Source: Sesamum alatum (taxonomy: Eukaryota; Streptophyta; Magnoliopsida; Lamiales; Pedaliaceae). From it: a stretch of DNA of 64,000 bases. The stretch is taken from assembly GCA_034509735.1 (NCBI GenBank), contig JACGWO010000005.1:29418479-29482478 (forward strand), read 5' to 3'. Shown piece after piece: positions 33,555 through 43,375 of this stretch. Positions within the stretch are counted from its first letter, which is position 1. Each line of letters begins with the position of its first letter. Below the pieces are notes generated by a model. That model was not told the origin of the DNA. It worked only from the letters and a program-made list of their open reading frames with translations, and made no database searches. The translations under genes and the position numbers were made by a program.

Positions 33555-34157
33555 ATTATGTATTTTTTTTATTATTTATTTTTGTAATTAAATCGGATAA
33601 ATATTCGTATTTAATATAATTTTTATTTCTAAATTATGCATTTTTTCATATTTAAATATTAATTATAAAATCAAAATAAAAAATATTATTAATAATTTAA
33701 TTTATAATTAAATGTTAATAATTATTACTATAAAAAAATTAATAATTCATTAGTAAGGAACGGTACTTTAGACGGCCATTGAACGCCAAAAATTGTTCCA
33801 ATATTTGACTGTTTTAAATCAGTTCCCATTCCAAACATAGAAGTCAACCGTTCCTAAAGACGGGACTTACCGTGCCTACATATATTCCAAATCAATGCTT
33901 TCGTGGTTAGGCTTTCGTTCTAAAGGAAATACCAAAACCGATCCAAAGTGGTATTCCAAAGTTGGAGTGCAAAAACCGTTCCTAACCAACGCGACAACAT
34001 GTATTCCAGTTTCCGGTCCTAATCTATACAACATACCGTTCCAATTTGTATTCCAGACACCATGCTAAAATATATCTACAACTTATGATGACAATTCCAA
34101 AATATTTTCTAACTAACGTTCCTAATTGCGCGATTTAATTTCGATGTGACTGTTCCA

Positions 34158-34455
34158 AAGCGGGTTTGCAAGTTGTTCAATCTCGTCTGCCGAAAAGTTG
34201 ATTGCCCTACCACCTCTATGAAAGCAGGGTTTTCCATAGTACTCATCAGTTGCAACAAACACGTTCTTGGCCGCCCTCGGAGAGAGGAGGGGCCCATCTA
34301 CGTAACCCGTCAGTGCTAAAAGGGAATACACCCGGTTATTCGAACCTGGCGGCCGATCAAGGGGTTCAGGAGTAGGGTATTGGGAAAAGGGAAGAGTCTT
34401 AGAGTGCATGGAGTCTTCTTGGGAGTGCAGGATCGGGGGGATATAGAGGTCCAAG
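34158..34455 (-). pseudogene. DUF4283 protein, N-terminal part (split gene)
   Basis: On the minus strand ATG at 34455 starts a Pro/Ser-rich region, followed by NVFVATDEYYGKPCFHR and GGRAINFSADEIEQLANPL. The last part is the usual entry into a DUF4283 domain (I.FS..EI..LA.PF). It stops at the CACTA B edge, where aacagtcacatcgaaattaa is subterminal repeat. The second half of the gene is at 29667-30388. The reading frame is open up to the junction, suggesting the interruption is not ancient. Confidence 0.65.
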
Positions 34456-34604
34456 TGTAATTAACTTGTAATTATGTAAGTGGCAAGAACTTCTTTCTTT
34501 TTTTTTCCGATGGTAATAATGAAACTTATAATTTTGACAATGGCAAATATTATGTACATGTTATCCGTATCATCAATGACTGAAAAATGTGTACCAAATC
34601 ATCA

Positions 34605-35157
34605 GGCAAAATTACATTTTTGATCCCATAAAAAATGAGTTGTTGCAATTTTTGGTCCCACACTTCACTAGGTTAATAGTTTTCACTATAGAAAAATGAC
34701 TCAATAGCAACGAAAAAAAAAAAAAAAACAACAACGTTGAGCTAATTATTAAATAAAATTCTCGTTATTAGTCTAAATTATTTAATACAATAACATTACT
34801 TTTTAACGAATTTTGCAATAAAAATTTACTTACTAACGAATTTAGCAATGAATTGTTTAAATATAAAATAATGTAGATTAACAATGAAAGTTTTATTTGC
34901 TAATTAACTCAACATTGATTTTAGTATAAAAAAATTTCGTAGCAATTGGTCATTTCTTGTACTGTTTGGTCCCACATGATTAAAAACTATTGCAGATATG
35001 GTCACAAAGCCTAACATATATGGTTCCATAGGATTAGTACATGAGACCACATTTACAATAATTTTTAATCCTAGAAGACGAAAAATATTAAACCATTAAA
35101 ATATGGGACCTAAAGTGCATACCTCCTGTTCTACGAGCCAAAAATCCAATTTTTACC
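34605..35157. mobile_element. Mutator-type MITE containing a nested CACTA-type MITE
   Basis: The ends read GGCAAAATTACATTTTTGAT and, inverted from the right, GGTAAAAATTGGATTTTTGG. The 9-bp flanks are AAATCATCA (34596-34604) and AAATTATCA (35158-35166), one mismatch. The inner phrases (ggtcccac, atgggacc) are inverted copies. No gene. Confidence 0.72.
34684..34964. mobile_element. CACTA-type MITE (copy 1)
   Basis: It begins CACTATAGAAAAATGACTCA and ends tcatttcttgtactg (worn CTTGTAGTG), with TTT on both sides (34681-34683, 34965-34967). The inside has aatagcaacg, gttgagctaattatta and their inverted counterparts, shared with copies at 35871 and 38752. About 280 bases, no gene. Confidence 0.75.
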
Positions 35158-35166
35158 AAATTATCA

Positions 35167-35870
35167 TTGTCAAAGATAGTGACATATACGAAGAGAAACT
35201 AATGAGAATGGATGTAATTGTCACTATGCTTATGGCGATACTAAATTATCGGTATGTATACGTATTTTATATTATTGATATTTACTGGTAACTATGTCAT
35301 TAGTGAAAAAACCATAACATATATAGTGATAGCTCAACAAAAGATATACACTACACCAAAAGAGAGTAATATATTAATGATAAAATATCGATTGATAATT
35401 TTAAAATTGTTATTGAATATATATATATATATATTATGTAACAATAACTATCATCTTATTACAATATGATTATTAGGATAAAAATAGTGGATGAAGTTAT
35501 CACTATAAATAATTATTGGTATATCTACATGGCAATTTAATGAATTTTACCAATGGCCAAAAATCGACGCAATTACCGACAGCTGCAGATGAATTTCTGA
35601 TGGATATAAATTGCCAATTCGACGTATTGATAAGTCCCATCGAAAATTAAGAAAATGTCGGAAAATTCCTCAGAAATTTGATGCAAAATTTTATCACTAG
35701 AAAAATATATGACAAATTTTAATGAATTCAAATTTTCCGACAAAGTTTTCTGACGGTTTTGCTCTGTTAGAAATTTTTTACAGCATTTCTGACAATTTAC
35801 TTGCTTTTGTGACGGTTAGGAGTGGCGTCATAAGCTGTCCAAATTCCGAAGGCTTGGACGTATTTTCTTG
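35167..35870. mobile_element. Non-coding DNA followed by a CACTA subterminal relic
   Basis: The first 350 bases are AT-rich without genes. A CACTACACCAAAAGAGAG string near 35350 could be a terminus, but nothing supports it. From about 35550 there are many short phrases (ctgatggatataaattgcca, tccgacaaagttttctgacg, tgtgacggttaggagt) and the end cgtattttcttg, as in a CACTA 3' terminus that has been interrupted by the next MITE. Confidence 0.4.
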
Positions 35871-36150
35871 CACTAGAAAATAGCTTAACAGCTACGAGAA
35901 TTTTTGATGCTAAAATCAATATCGAGCTAATTAGGAAGTAAACTTTTGTTGTTGAGCTACACTATTTAATATATATATTATATATTAAACAATTAGTTGC
36001 TAAATTCGTTTGTAAGTAAATTTAGTTGCTAAACATATTAACTAGTAAATTTCTTGTATTGAATAACGTAAATTAGCAAGGGAAATTATACTTACTAATT
36101 AGTTCGACGCTAATATTTTTTTGTTGCTATTGAACAATTTTCTTTTAGCG
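35871..36150. mobile_element. CACTA-type MITE (copy 2)
   Basis: It begins CACTAGAAAATAGCTTAACA and ends ttttcttttagcg, with TTG on both sides (35868-35870, 36151-36153). The internal phrases tcgagctaattaggaagtaa and ttgctattgaacaatttt are shared with the copies at 34684 and 38752. About 280 bases. Confidence 0.75.
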
Positions 36151-36153
36151 TTG

Positions 36154-36555
36154 CTCGTCAGTTTGTAAGGTTTTGGGATTTTTCATTTTGATGGATCTTA
36201 GCCTTCGGAAACTTCAAAGGCTATGTTTTTTTCATTCCAACCGCCAACCGTAATTCCGTTTAAAATACCCCTAACGGCTATATTATTACTACTATACTTT
36301 TCATTCCAAAATTCATCGGTAATTCTATCATAAATAACTATATTTGAATGCATCTTGTCATTTGTGCTCCCACTCTCTTGCATCCTTATTACCGAAACGC
36401 TCTCTATTTATATATCAACTTTAAGTTTGTCATTTTTTTTTTATGTTGGTATTAAGGTTGAACCATAGGAAAGAGAGACCTGCCACCGTGGGTATTTCTC
36501 CAAATTAGTCGCCGCTTGTGTGACGCTAATTGGGTACAAGGTTGGTAGGGGGAAG
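36154..36555 (+). mobile_element. CACTA promoter-like relic
   Basis: The string ttcattccaa..., aacggctatattattactac and atttgtgctcccactctctt resembles 24360-24500 just upstream of the relic F transposase. It is probably the 5' non-coding part of another CACTA copy. No gene. Confidence 0.4.
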
Positions 36556-37525
36556 AGGTACTACAAAAGAACAGGGCTTAAGCAACGGATTGGTCCATCG
36601 CAAATTTGCAATGGCTTTGCTACGACTTTACGGATTCTGACTTTTTACATTATCGTTGCAACTTTGGTTGTAAAATGACGATGATATTTTGCAACGGACT
36701 ACTCGTTGCAATATCCCATTGCAAAATTCGATCAATTTTAAGATGCCCCACATTCAACATAAGTCGTTGCAAAAGTCGTGGCAAAATGTTGCAACGACAA
36801 ATTCCGTTGCAAACTTCCAATGGTTTTTGCAACGGAAATCTTTCGTTGTATACTTTGCAACGAAGGTTCTAGTTACATCCAGTTGTAAATTTTTTGCAAC
36901 GAACTTTGCAACAAAAAACTTGTCATTCGAAAATGGATTTTGTGATTTGCCACAAATTTAGCGACGATATGTTTCCGTTGCAAAACTTGCCCACAATTTT
37001 GCAACGGTATTGCAACGACCTATGAAGTCGTTGCAATCCATACATTACAACTGTATGCATTAATTATTGAGCCGTAGGATTCGTGAGGGTCTATGTAACG
37101 GATCCATCCGTTGCAATATGTTTGTGACAGCTATAATCCTCTAATTTAAAATTCTTTATTTTTTTGCAACTAATTTGCAACGGAAATATCATTCCATGGT
37201 AAAGTCCGCTGCAAATCCGTTGCAATGGCGTAATATAAGAAACTTTTCATTCTATTTCACACTTATTTTTATAATCGTCCATAACAACTTCTTCCTCTTC
37301 TCTCCTTCCATTCAACCAATTTTTTAATCAATCTTTGCATTAGACCGTTAATGATCATGTTAGTGCAATGAGTCACACATTTGGACATTTAGTTGACCTA
37401 CATTAAGGTTAGTACAAAACTTTTAGTAGTTATTTATATATATTCATTTTATTCTTGGAATTCTTAGTTTTTTTATGTATGTATGTTAATGAATATATAT
37501 AAATATTTGTTGATTTTAGAACACG

Positions 37526-38696
37526 ATGTTGAGAGAATTGAGAAAGTGACAAATCCAAGGAGGAGGTGACATGCGACCACTATAACAAGGGTTTTAAGAA
37601 AAAATTACTACAATTGGACATCTCATGGTGAGCCTATACAGATCGATTGTGAGCATCCAATGTCAACCTACAACTCTGCAGATCAAACGACAAATTGGAA
37701 TAACTATGAGCAATTGAATTGGGATCAGAGGATGGTGTTTGATGCAACTTGTCCTGTATCTCATCCACAGGGGATGTATTCAATGATTCAACATATCCTA
37801 GCGATCAATCATATGCAAACGAGGCTGGTCCGAGTTCTAATTATGATGAGGCTAAAAATTTAGGAGCATTGTCTGAAAAGTTTTCTGATGTCATGCGCGC
37901 TACTGATCAGCCGTTATATGCTGGGAGCGAAACTCACTCTCAATTATCTGCAGTAGCGAGGTTAGTAAACATCAAATCTGAATACAATGTATCACAGAGT
38001 TGTCATGATCAGTATTTACAAGTAATAGGGGAGATGTTGCCACGAGATCACACATTACCCAATGATTATTATAGTATGAAAAGGTTGATATGAGAGTGGG
38101 GATTGCCTGTTGAGAAAATTGACGCATGTAAGGCTGGTTGTATGTTATTCTGGAAAGAAGACAAGCATTTGGAATTTTGCACATCTTGTGAGCAAGTTAG
38201 ATATAAACCTGCCAGGGGTCAAAACACTCGTCGTAAAAGAACTGCATATGCTACAATCTAGTATTTGCTGATAACTCCCCGATTGCAAAGATTGTATGGT
38301 TCCAATACAACAGCTGAGCTCATGAGTTGGCATGCCACTCATGAGACAGAAAGTGGGGTTATCTGTCATCCATCTGATGCAGAGGCGTGGAAATATTTCA
38401 ATGAGATACATCCAGATTTTGCTTCAGAACCCCGCAATGTTCGTCTTAGCTTTTGTCCTGATGGTTTTGCCCCTCATAGACAATATGACAAATTATATTC
38501 TTGTTGGATAGTTATCGTTACACCATACAACCTTCCTCCAGGGATGTGTATGAGATCTGAGTATATGTTTTTGCCGCTGATTATTCCTGGTCCTGCTAAT
38601 CCCAAACGACTTATTGATGTATATTTGCAGCCTTTGATTGAGGAGTTGATACAATTGTGGCAAGTAGGTGCACAAAACTCAACTAAACTAATGTAA
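37526..38696 (+). pseudogene. CACTA TNP2-type transposase, N-terminal half (element D)
   Basis: ATG at 37526 begins MLRELRK, with most of the transposase-associated domain deleted (a remnant of YYNWTSHGE is visible near 37600). The TNP2 domain is well preserved from about 37960: ARLVNIKSEYNVSQSC, GEMLPRDHTLPNDYYSMKRL, GLPVEKIDACKAGCMLFWKE, TPRLQRLYGS, WHATHETESGVICHPSDAEA, CPDGFAPHRQYDKLYSCW and IIPGPANPKRLIDVYLQPL. Interruptions are few: a frame change near 37750-37870, TGA near 38092 and TAG near 38260. It ends at LIQLWQVGAQN, where the tandem array begins. The missing C-terminal half (DUF4218/DUF4216 regions) is still seen in element C. Confidence 0.8.
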
Positions 38697-39640
38697 TTTT
38701 GTTAACTTTCAGCTTAAAATCTTTAACTAAACTAATTTAACATAGTTATATCACTACAATAAAATAGCTTAATCGCAACAAAAAAATTTGTTGCTGAAAT
38801 CATCGTTGAGCTAATTACCAAGTAAAATTCTCATTGCTAATCTACAACACATAATATATATTTTAAATAATCCGTTGCTAAATTTGTTAGCAAGTAAATT
38901 TTTGTTGCTAAATTCTTTAGCAAATAAATTTCTTGTACTAAATAATGCATTAGCAACGAAAATTTTACTTGCTAATTAGCTCGACACTGATTTTTTCATT
39001 GCTATTGAGTGTTTTTCTTGTAGTGGATCACAAGTTAAAAATTCAACTAAAGTAATGTAATTTTAATAATTTTCAATTTAAAATCTTTAACAAAACTAAT
39101 TTAACTTAGTTAACTCACAGGTTAAAAATTCAACTAAACTAATGTAATTTTGTTAACTTTGAACTTAAATTCTTTAACTTAACTAATTTCGCTTAGTTAA
39201 CCCACAAGTTAAAAACTCAACTCAACTAATGTAATTTTGTTAACTTTCAACTTAAATTCTTTAACTAAACTAATTTAAATTAATATATCACAAGTTAAAA
39301 ATTCAACACAACTAATGTAATTTTAATAACTTTCAACTTAAAATCTTTAACTAAACTAATTCAACTTAGTTAACTCACAAGTTAAAAATTCAACTAAACT
39401 AATGTAATTTTGTTAACTTTCAACTTAAATTCTTTAACTAAACTAATTTAACTTAGTTATATCACAAGTTAAAAATTCAACTAAACTAATGTAATTTTAA
39501 TAATTTTCAACTTAAAATCTTTAACTAAACTAATTTAACTTACTTAACTACAAGTTAAAATTCAACTAACCTAATGTAATTTTGTCAACTTTCAACTTAA
39601 ATTTGTTAACTAAACTAATTTAACTTAGTTAATTGGGCTG
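38655..39640. repeat. 87-bp tandem array inside element D
   Basis: The phrase cacaagttaaaaattcaact recurs near 39028, 39116, 39203, 39290, 39376, 39463 and 39549, a period of about 87 bases. A further unit before 38752 is separated by the MITE. Each unit also has actaatgtaatttt and taactttcaacttaaa. The array starts exactly where the TNP2 sequence stops. Confidence 0.88.
38752..39025. mobile_element. CACTA-type MITE (copy 3) inside the 87-bp array
   Basis: It begins CACTACAATAAAATAGCTTA and ends gtgtttttcttgtagtg. The flanks are tat (38749-38751) and gat (39026-39028). The uninterrupted array units read ttagttatatcacaagtt, so the target was TAT with one later change. Related to the copies at 34684 and 35871. 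Confidence 0.85.
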
Positions 39641-39751
39641 GTCCGATAGTTGTGGATGCAATTGTAAGTTTTATTATCTACATTAAAACCAAAGTAAATA
39701 ATTTAATTTATTTCAAAATTATTTGCTAATTATAATATTCTTAATTGTATA

Positions 39752-40107
39752 GGAAAAAATTCAAAAGTTGAGTGATGACCATAATATTGCTTCTCAAAGT
39801 CTCCCGGACTCATCTTCGAGCACATCAACGATCAACAACTATGGTTGGAAGGAATTGGAGGAGCAAAGAAGGGTTGAGTTTGGGGATAGGCTCGGAGGTA
39901 CAGAAGTTGTTTCGTGAAAACGAGAACATGAAACGACAAATAGAGCGCAACACCAAAAAGATGGAGAAAATAATGAGTTTCATGTCCGATAAATTTGGTA
40001 TTACGCTTGAAGATGATATGAGCGAGTCTGCAGATAGTCTCGGTGATATCCCACCTGACCACCCACCTTCACAACATTATAAAAATGAATATGATCCCCA
40101 TTTTTAA
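39752..40107 (+). pseudogene. C-terminal exon of a TnpA-like CACTA protein (element D)
   Basis: After attgtatag the exon reads EKIQKLSDDHNIASQS, a Ser/Thr stretch, NYGWKELEEQRRVEFGDRLG and then, with a one-base shift near 39896, EVQKLFRENENMKRQIERNT, KKMEKIMSFMSDKFGITLED and an acidic end to the stop at 40105. The Lys/Glu heptad pattern indicates a coiled coil, in the position where the TnpA-like genes of A, B and C have RLEEMM.DLMGMM. It is a different subfamily from those three. Earlier exons are deleted. Confidence 0.6.
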
Positions 40108-40875
40108 ATATGTATGCTGTAAAATTGAATACTTTTATTTTATGGATTGGATTATTGAATTATCTTTATTATAAGTATTTTTACTTAAATATATTGTCAT
40201 ATTTGAATTTACAAATTGTTAGATTTAAATTAAATATATTTTTATTATTGAATATAAATTATGAAATTGTCATTGTAACGAAAATAATTTTGCATTTAGA
40301 TTGTCGTTGCAATAATCGTGGTAAAATTTGCAATGGATTGTCGTTGTAAACAGAAATTATTTTCCAACGAAATGTAGTAAATTATGTTGTTGCAACTTTT
40401 GCAATGGAATGTCGTTGCAAAAAATTATTGCAATATTGCAACGACTTCCATTGCAACTGTCGTTGCAAATAAAATAATTTTGCAATGGATTGTAGTTAAA
40501 TATTTCATTGCAAAATTTGCAACGGAGTGACATTGCAAACATTCTGTTGCAAATGTAGTTGCAAATAAAAATTGATTTTGCAACAGATTGCCATAAATTT
40601 TGTCACGAATATACCATCGCAAAGTCGTTGCAAAATACAAAGAATCAACTTTTTAAATAACGAATTTTGCAATCAAATTTTGCAACAGATAAAAAAGTGT
40701 GGCAATATTTTGCAACGGACAAAAAAACCATTGTTATATAATAGTGATACATATAGCAATGAAAAATATATTCCGTTGCAAAATTCCATGGCAAATCAAT
40801 TTTGCAATGAATTTTTTATGAAATTCATTGCAAAAATCCACTGCTATAGGTCTGTTTTTTTTTTTTGTAGTGAGG

Positions 40876-41149
40876 GAAGCAAACGACGATAACCCTAGTG
40901 ATCGAAGAGATGCAAAGGATGGATTAACATACAATGAACCAATTTAGTAAATAAACCACAACAAACTTGAAAGAAAGAGTACAAAGCCTGATGGACCATT
41001 CTTCCCCAATTAGCTGTTGCCTGAGCACAAGGAGGGTGGGGGAAAGCGAACCGAAGAGCAAAGTCAAGGAGCGTAGAGAAGTATGGTATCACGGACTGTA
41101 AAGACGGGATAGATTACAGCATGACGCTTGAGTCCATGTTAGTTACATT
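40876..41149. other. Non-coding flank of element D
   Basis: No gene or repeat recognised. It may be the worn 5' end of relic H, because the sequence from about 41180 (aattaaggtggaaggaggtg) matches the leader at 24560-24590. Confidence 0.35.
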
Positions 41150-41510
41150 AATATTGAATTCATGCGGTCGAAAAATTGCGATAAACCATTAAGTCCGAAT
41201 TAAGGTGGAAGGAGGTGCATCGTTATCTAGGTAATAAATAATTGAAACCCATTCGTTTTTCTTGTTCTTAATCATAACAAGGTTTCTTAGGTTCTTATTG
41301 ATTTTAGGATATTTTTAATTTGTGGATTCTCATCAGTTAATTTTATCCATACCCTTGGTCCTCTAATCGATCTAATTTTACCTAGTAGATTAACTATTGT
41401 ATGTAATGTTGTTTCTTTGAAACCATGCAAGATTAATTATAATTATTATATTCTATCGAGTTTTTCGAGAATGTGTCTTTATGTGTGTTCATGTTATCAA
41501 TTGGGTAAAA

Positions 41511-42430
41511 ATGTTAAGACAATTGAGGAGGTAGAAGTATGAGAAAAACCTGCTATTGAATATGAGAATTAGGCAGGAGTTTAAGAATGATGTTCGAAAT
41601 TTCATAAATTAGGTTACAGATCAACATGCATACATATACAGCAAGAAGATTAGGTGCTTGTACTGAAAGTGAAAAAACCATATGGACTGTGCATGGCAAG
41701 GCGATGGTGCTGGAGTATTATGATGATCTGTCCATCCCATTTCCTATGCCAACTCTTCCTGCACCTGAGATGAACACGCACTGGAGTGCTTACGAACATA
41801 TGAATTGAGACCAAAGGATAGTTTATGATGTGACTGGGCAGCAGTACTTTTGGTCGCATTCCGAACCTGAACCGAAGCCCGAGGATCCCAACTCCGTTCC
41901 CACCGATGCCAGTAAGACTAGCATTAATTCGTACTATAGTAGGGGAATCTATAGCTATCGTGTGTCCGGGTTGTCAGGCAAATTTTTCGATGTAGTGCAC
42001 ATTGTCAACCAACCATTTTGTGACCATTCCCAATTGTCAACAATTCTAAGCTGGTTAACATCAAAACCGAGTACGACATGCCCCAGATATACTATGATGT
42101 CGTATTTTAGTTGTTTGGTGAGTTGTTACATCGCGGCCACACCATTCCCTCTTATTACTACAACAAGAATAAGATGATAAGGGAATTCGGTGTACTGATC
42201 GAGAAGATTGATGTATTCTAGAATGGTTGCATACTATGTTGGGAGGATAATAGTGAGCTGAAGCACTGCAAGTTCTACAGTGAAATGACGTACAAACCGA
42301 TCAGGGCCTAGAACCCCTAGGCAAAAAGTCCTTACATGTCGTGGTCAAGTGCTTGTTTCTTACTCCCTGATTGCAGAGGTTATACACTTCATCAACAACG
42401 GTAGAACAATTGAAACAAACTGAAAATACG
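41511..42430 (+). pseudogene. CACTA TNP2-type transposase, decayed N-terminal half (relic H)
   Basis: ATG at 41511 starts MLRQLRR, then a stop. Scattered frames keep the family order: IRQEFKNDVRNFIN, DQHAYIYSKKIRCL (the Cys pair partly lost), HGKAMVLEYYDDLSIP, HWSAYEHMN, GLSGKFFDVVHIVNQPF, SYYYNKNKMIREFGVLIEKI, CWEDNSELKHCKFYS and MTYKPIRA. Many stops and shifts make it the most decayed TNP2 copy here. The break-off point near 42430 leads into the tail shared with relic F. Confidence 0.7.
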
Positions 42431-43149
42431 AAATGTAAGTAACTATATTATAACTTAATTCTTATCTAAATCGATGTTTCTATTACTCTTTATCTTTTAT
42501 CTTTTCTTTTTTTTTTTTTTATCTTGATTGATGGTAACATTTTCTTTTTGCTTGGTTTTAATGATTATTCAATAACTTGTTATGAAGATAAAAAAATAAT
42601 ACTTTTTGTATGAAATATTTTTCTTAGAGCAATACTTCATCAAGTTTGACTCTCATATAAATTGTTTAACAATTAAATCATACTATTATTTAATATTAAA
42701 CAATCAATTAATAATTTTGTACCATTGCTCTTATTATTTGAATCCTAAATTTAAAAAAGACCCCGAGGTTCAAAATAAAAAATTTTTATAGTGCTCTTTT
42801 TTCTAGAATACTACCTGATATATTATCCTATTAATAATCGTAGTGTTGACATCAGAATTTTGAATAAATTACCAATTAAAAGACCAAATAAATTGACTAA
42901 TAATTAGATTTCAAATTGAAATCTATACTTAATTTTGGCTTTTTACATATTTTCGAGATAATAAATTCAGAATAAATTTATACTAAACTTGCGCGTTAAG
43001 CATCGTAACTGATTGATTCAAGATAAAATACAAAATAATTCTTTTATTTTTGATTGGTTAAGTTGATCAAAATATGTTCAAGTATAACTATTAGGAGACT
43101 GATCCATATCAGAGTGCATAATTGCCAAGTTCAAGCTACATAAGTCTTG

Positions 43150-43375
43150 CTCATGCCTATAAAAAGGAACCTACACACACCTCTCAAAACACACACAAAC
43201 ACACAACCCAAATCCTAACAACTCAAGTCTTAAACAAGTCGAAAACTCTCGACATCTTTCAAAGCTATGCAGTCGCAAAGGTTCTACATCTTCCTTGACA
43301 TTAAAGGCTTGATACCATATTTCAAGGTAGCTTGTGATTTTCTCCCACAACAGGACATACAAGCTAGAGTTTTTT
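43150..43375 (+). promoter_or_regulatory. TATA-box and leader-like segment with a short frame (copy of 26625-26930)
   Basis: catgcctataaaaaggaacc is the TATA-like site. A short frame opens at 43267 and continues to about 43375, whereas the copy in relic F is stopped. The protein is not recognised and too short to judge. Confidence 0.35.

Larger units (their letters stand above)
30389..34157 (+). mobile_element. CACTA element B, internally deleted, both termini missing
   Basis: It holds a 5' leader intron, a TNP2 N-terminal half, a TnpA-like gene and AGGAACGGT-type 3' subterminal repeats, in the order seen in element C. The TNP2 frame stops at about 31680 and passes straight into the leader intron of the TnpA-like gene, so about half of TNP2 and the region between the genes are deleted. 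The right edge falls inside the subterminal repeats at gtgactgttccaaa. The left edge is near a leader exon. No terminal repeat remains at either side. Confidence 0.75.
36559..40872 (+). mobile_element. CACTA element D with both termini and 3-bp target duplication
   Basis: The left terminus is TACTACAAAAGAACAGGG (first C changed to T). The right terminus is TTTTTTTTTTGTAGTG. AGG flanks both sides (36556-36558 and 40873-40875). The first and last 600 bases are packed with the subterminal motif TTGCAACGGA and its inverse GTTGCAA. Inside are a TNP2 pseudogene, a satellite array with a MITE, and the last exon of a TnpA-like gene. At about 4.3 kb it is an internally deleted, non-autonomous element. 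Confidence 0.85.

Noticed and set aside
34158..34455. Organelle-DNA insertion
   Set aside because: The GC content and clean frame first suggested organellar DNA, but the minus-strand frame ends in a DUF4283 entry motif and pairs with the zinc-knuckle half at 29.7-30.4 kb.
35340..35365. CACTACACCAAAAG as a CACTA terminus
   Set aside because: No subterminal repeats, partner end or target duplication around it.
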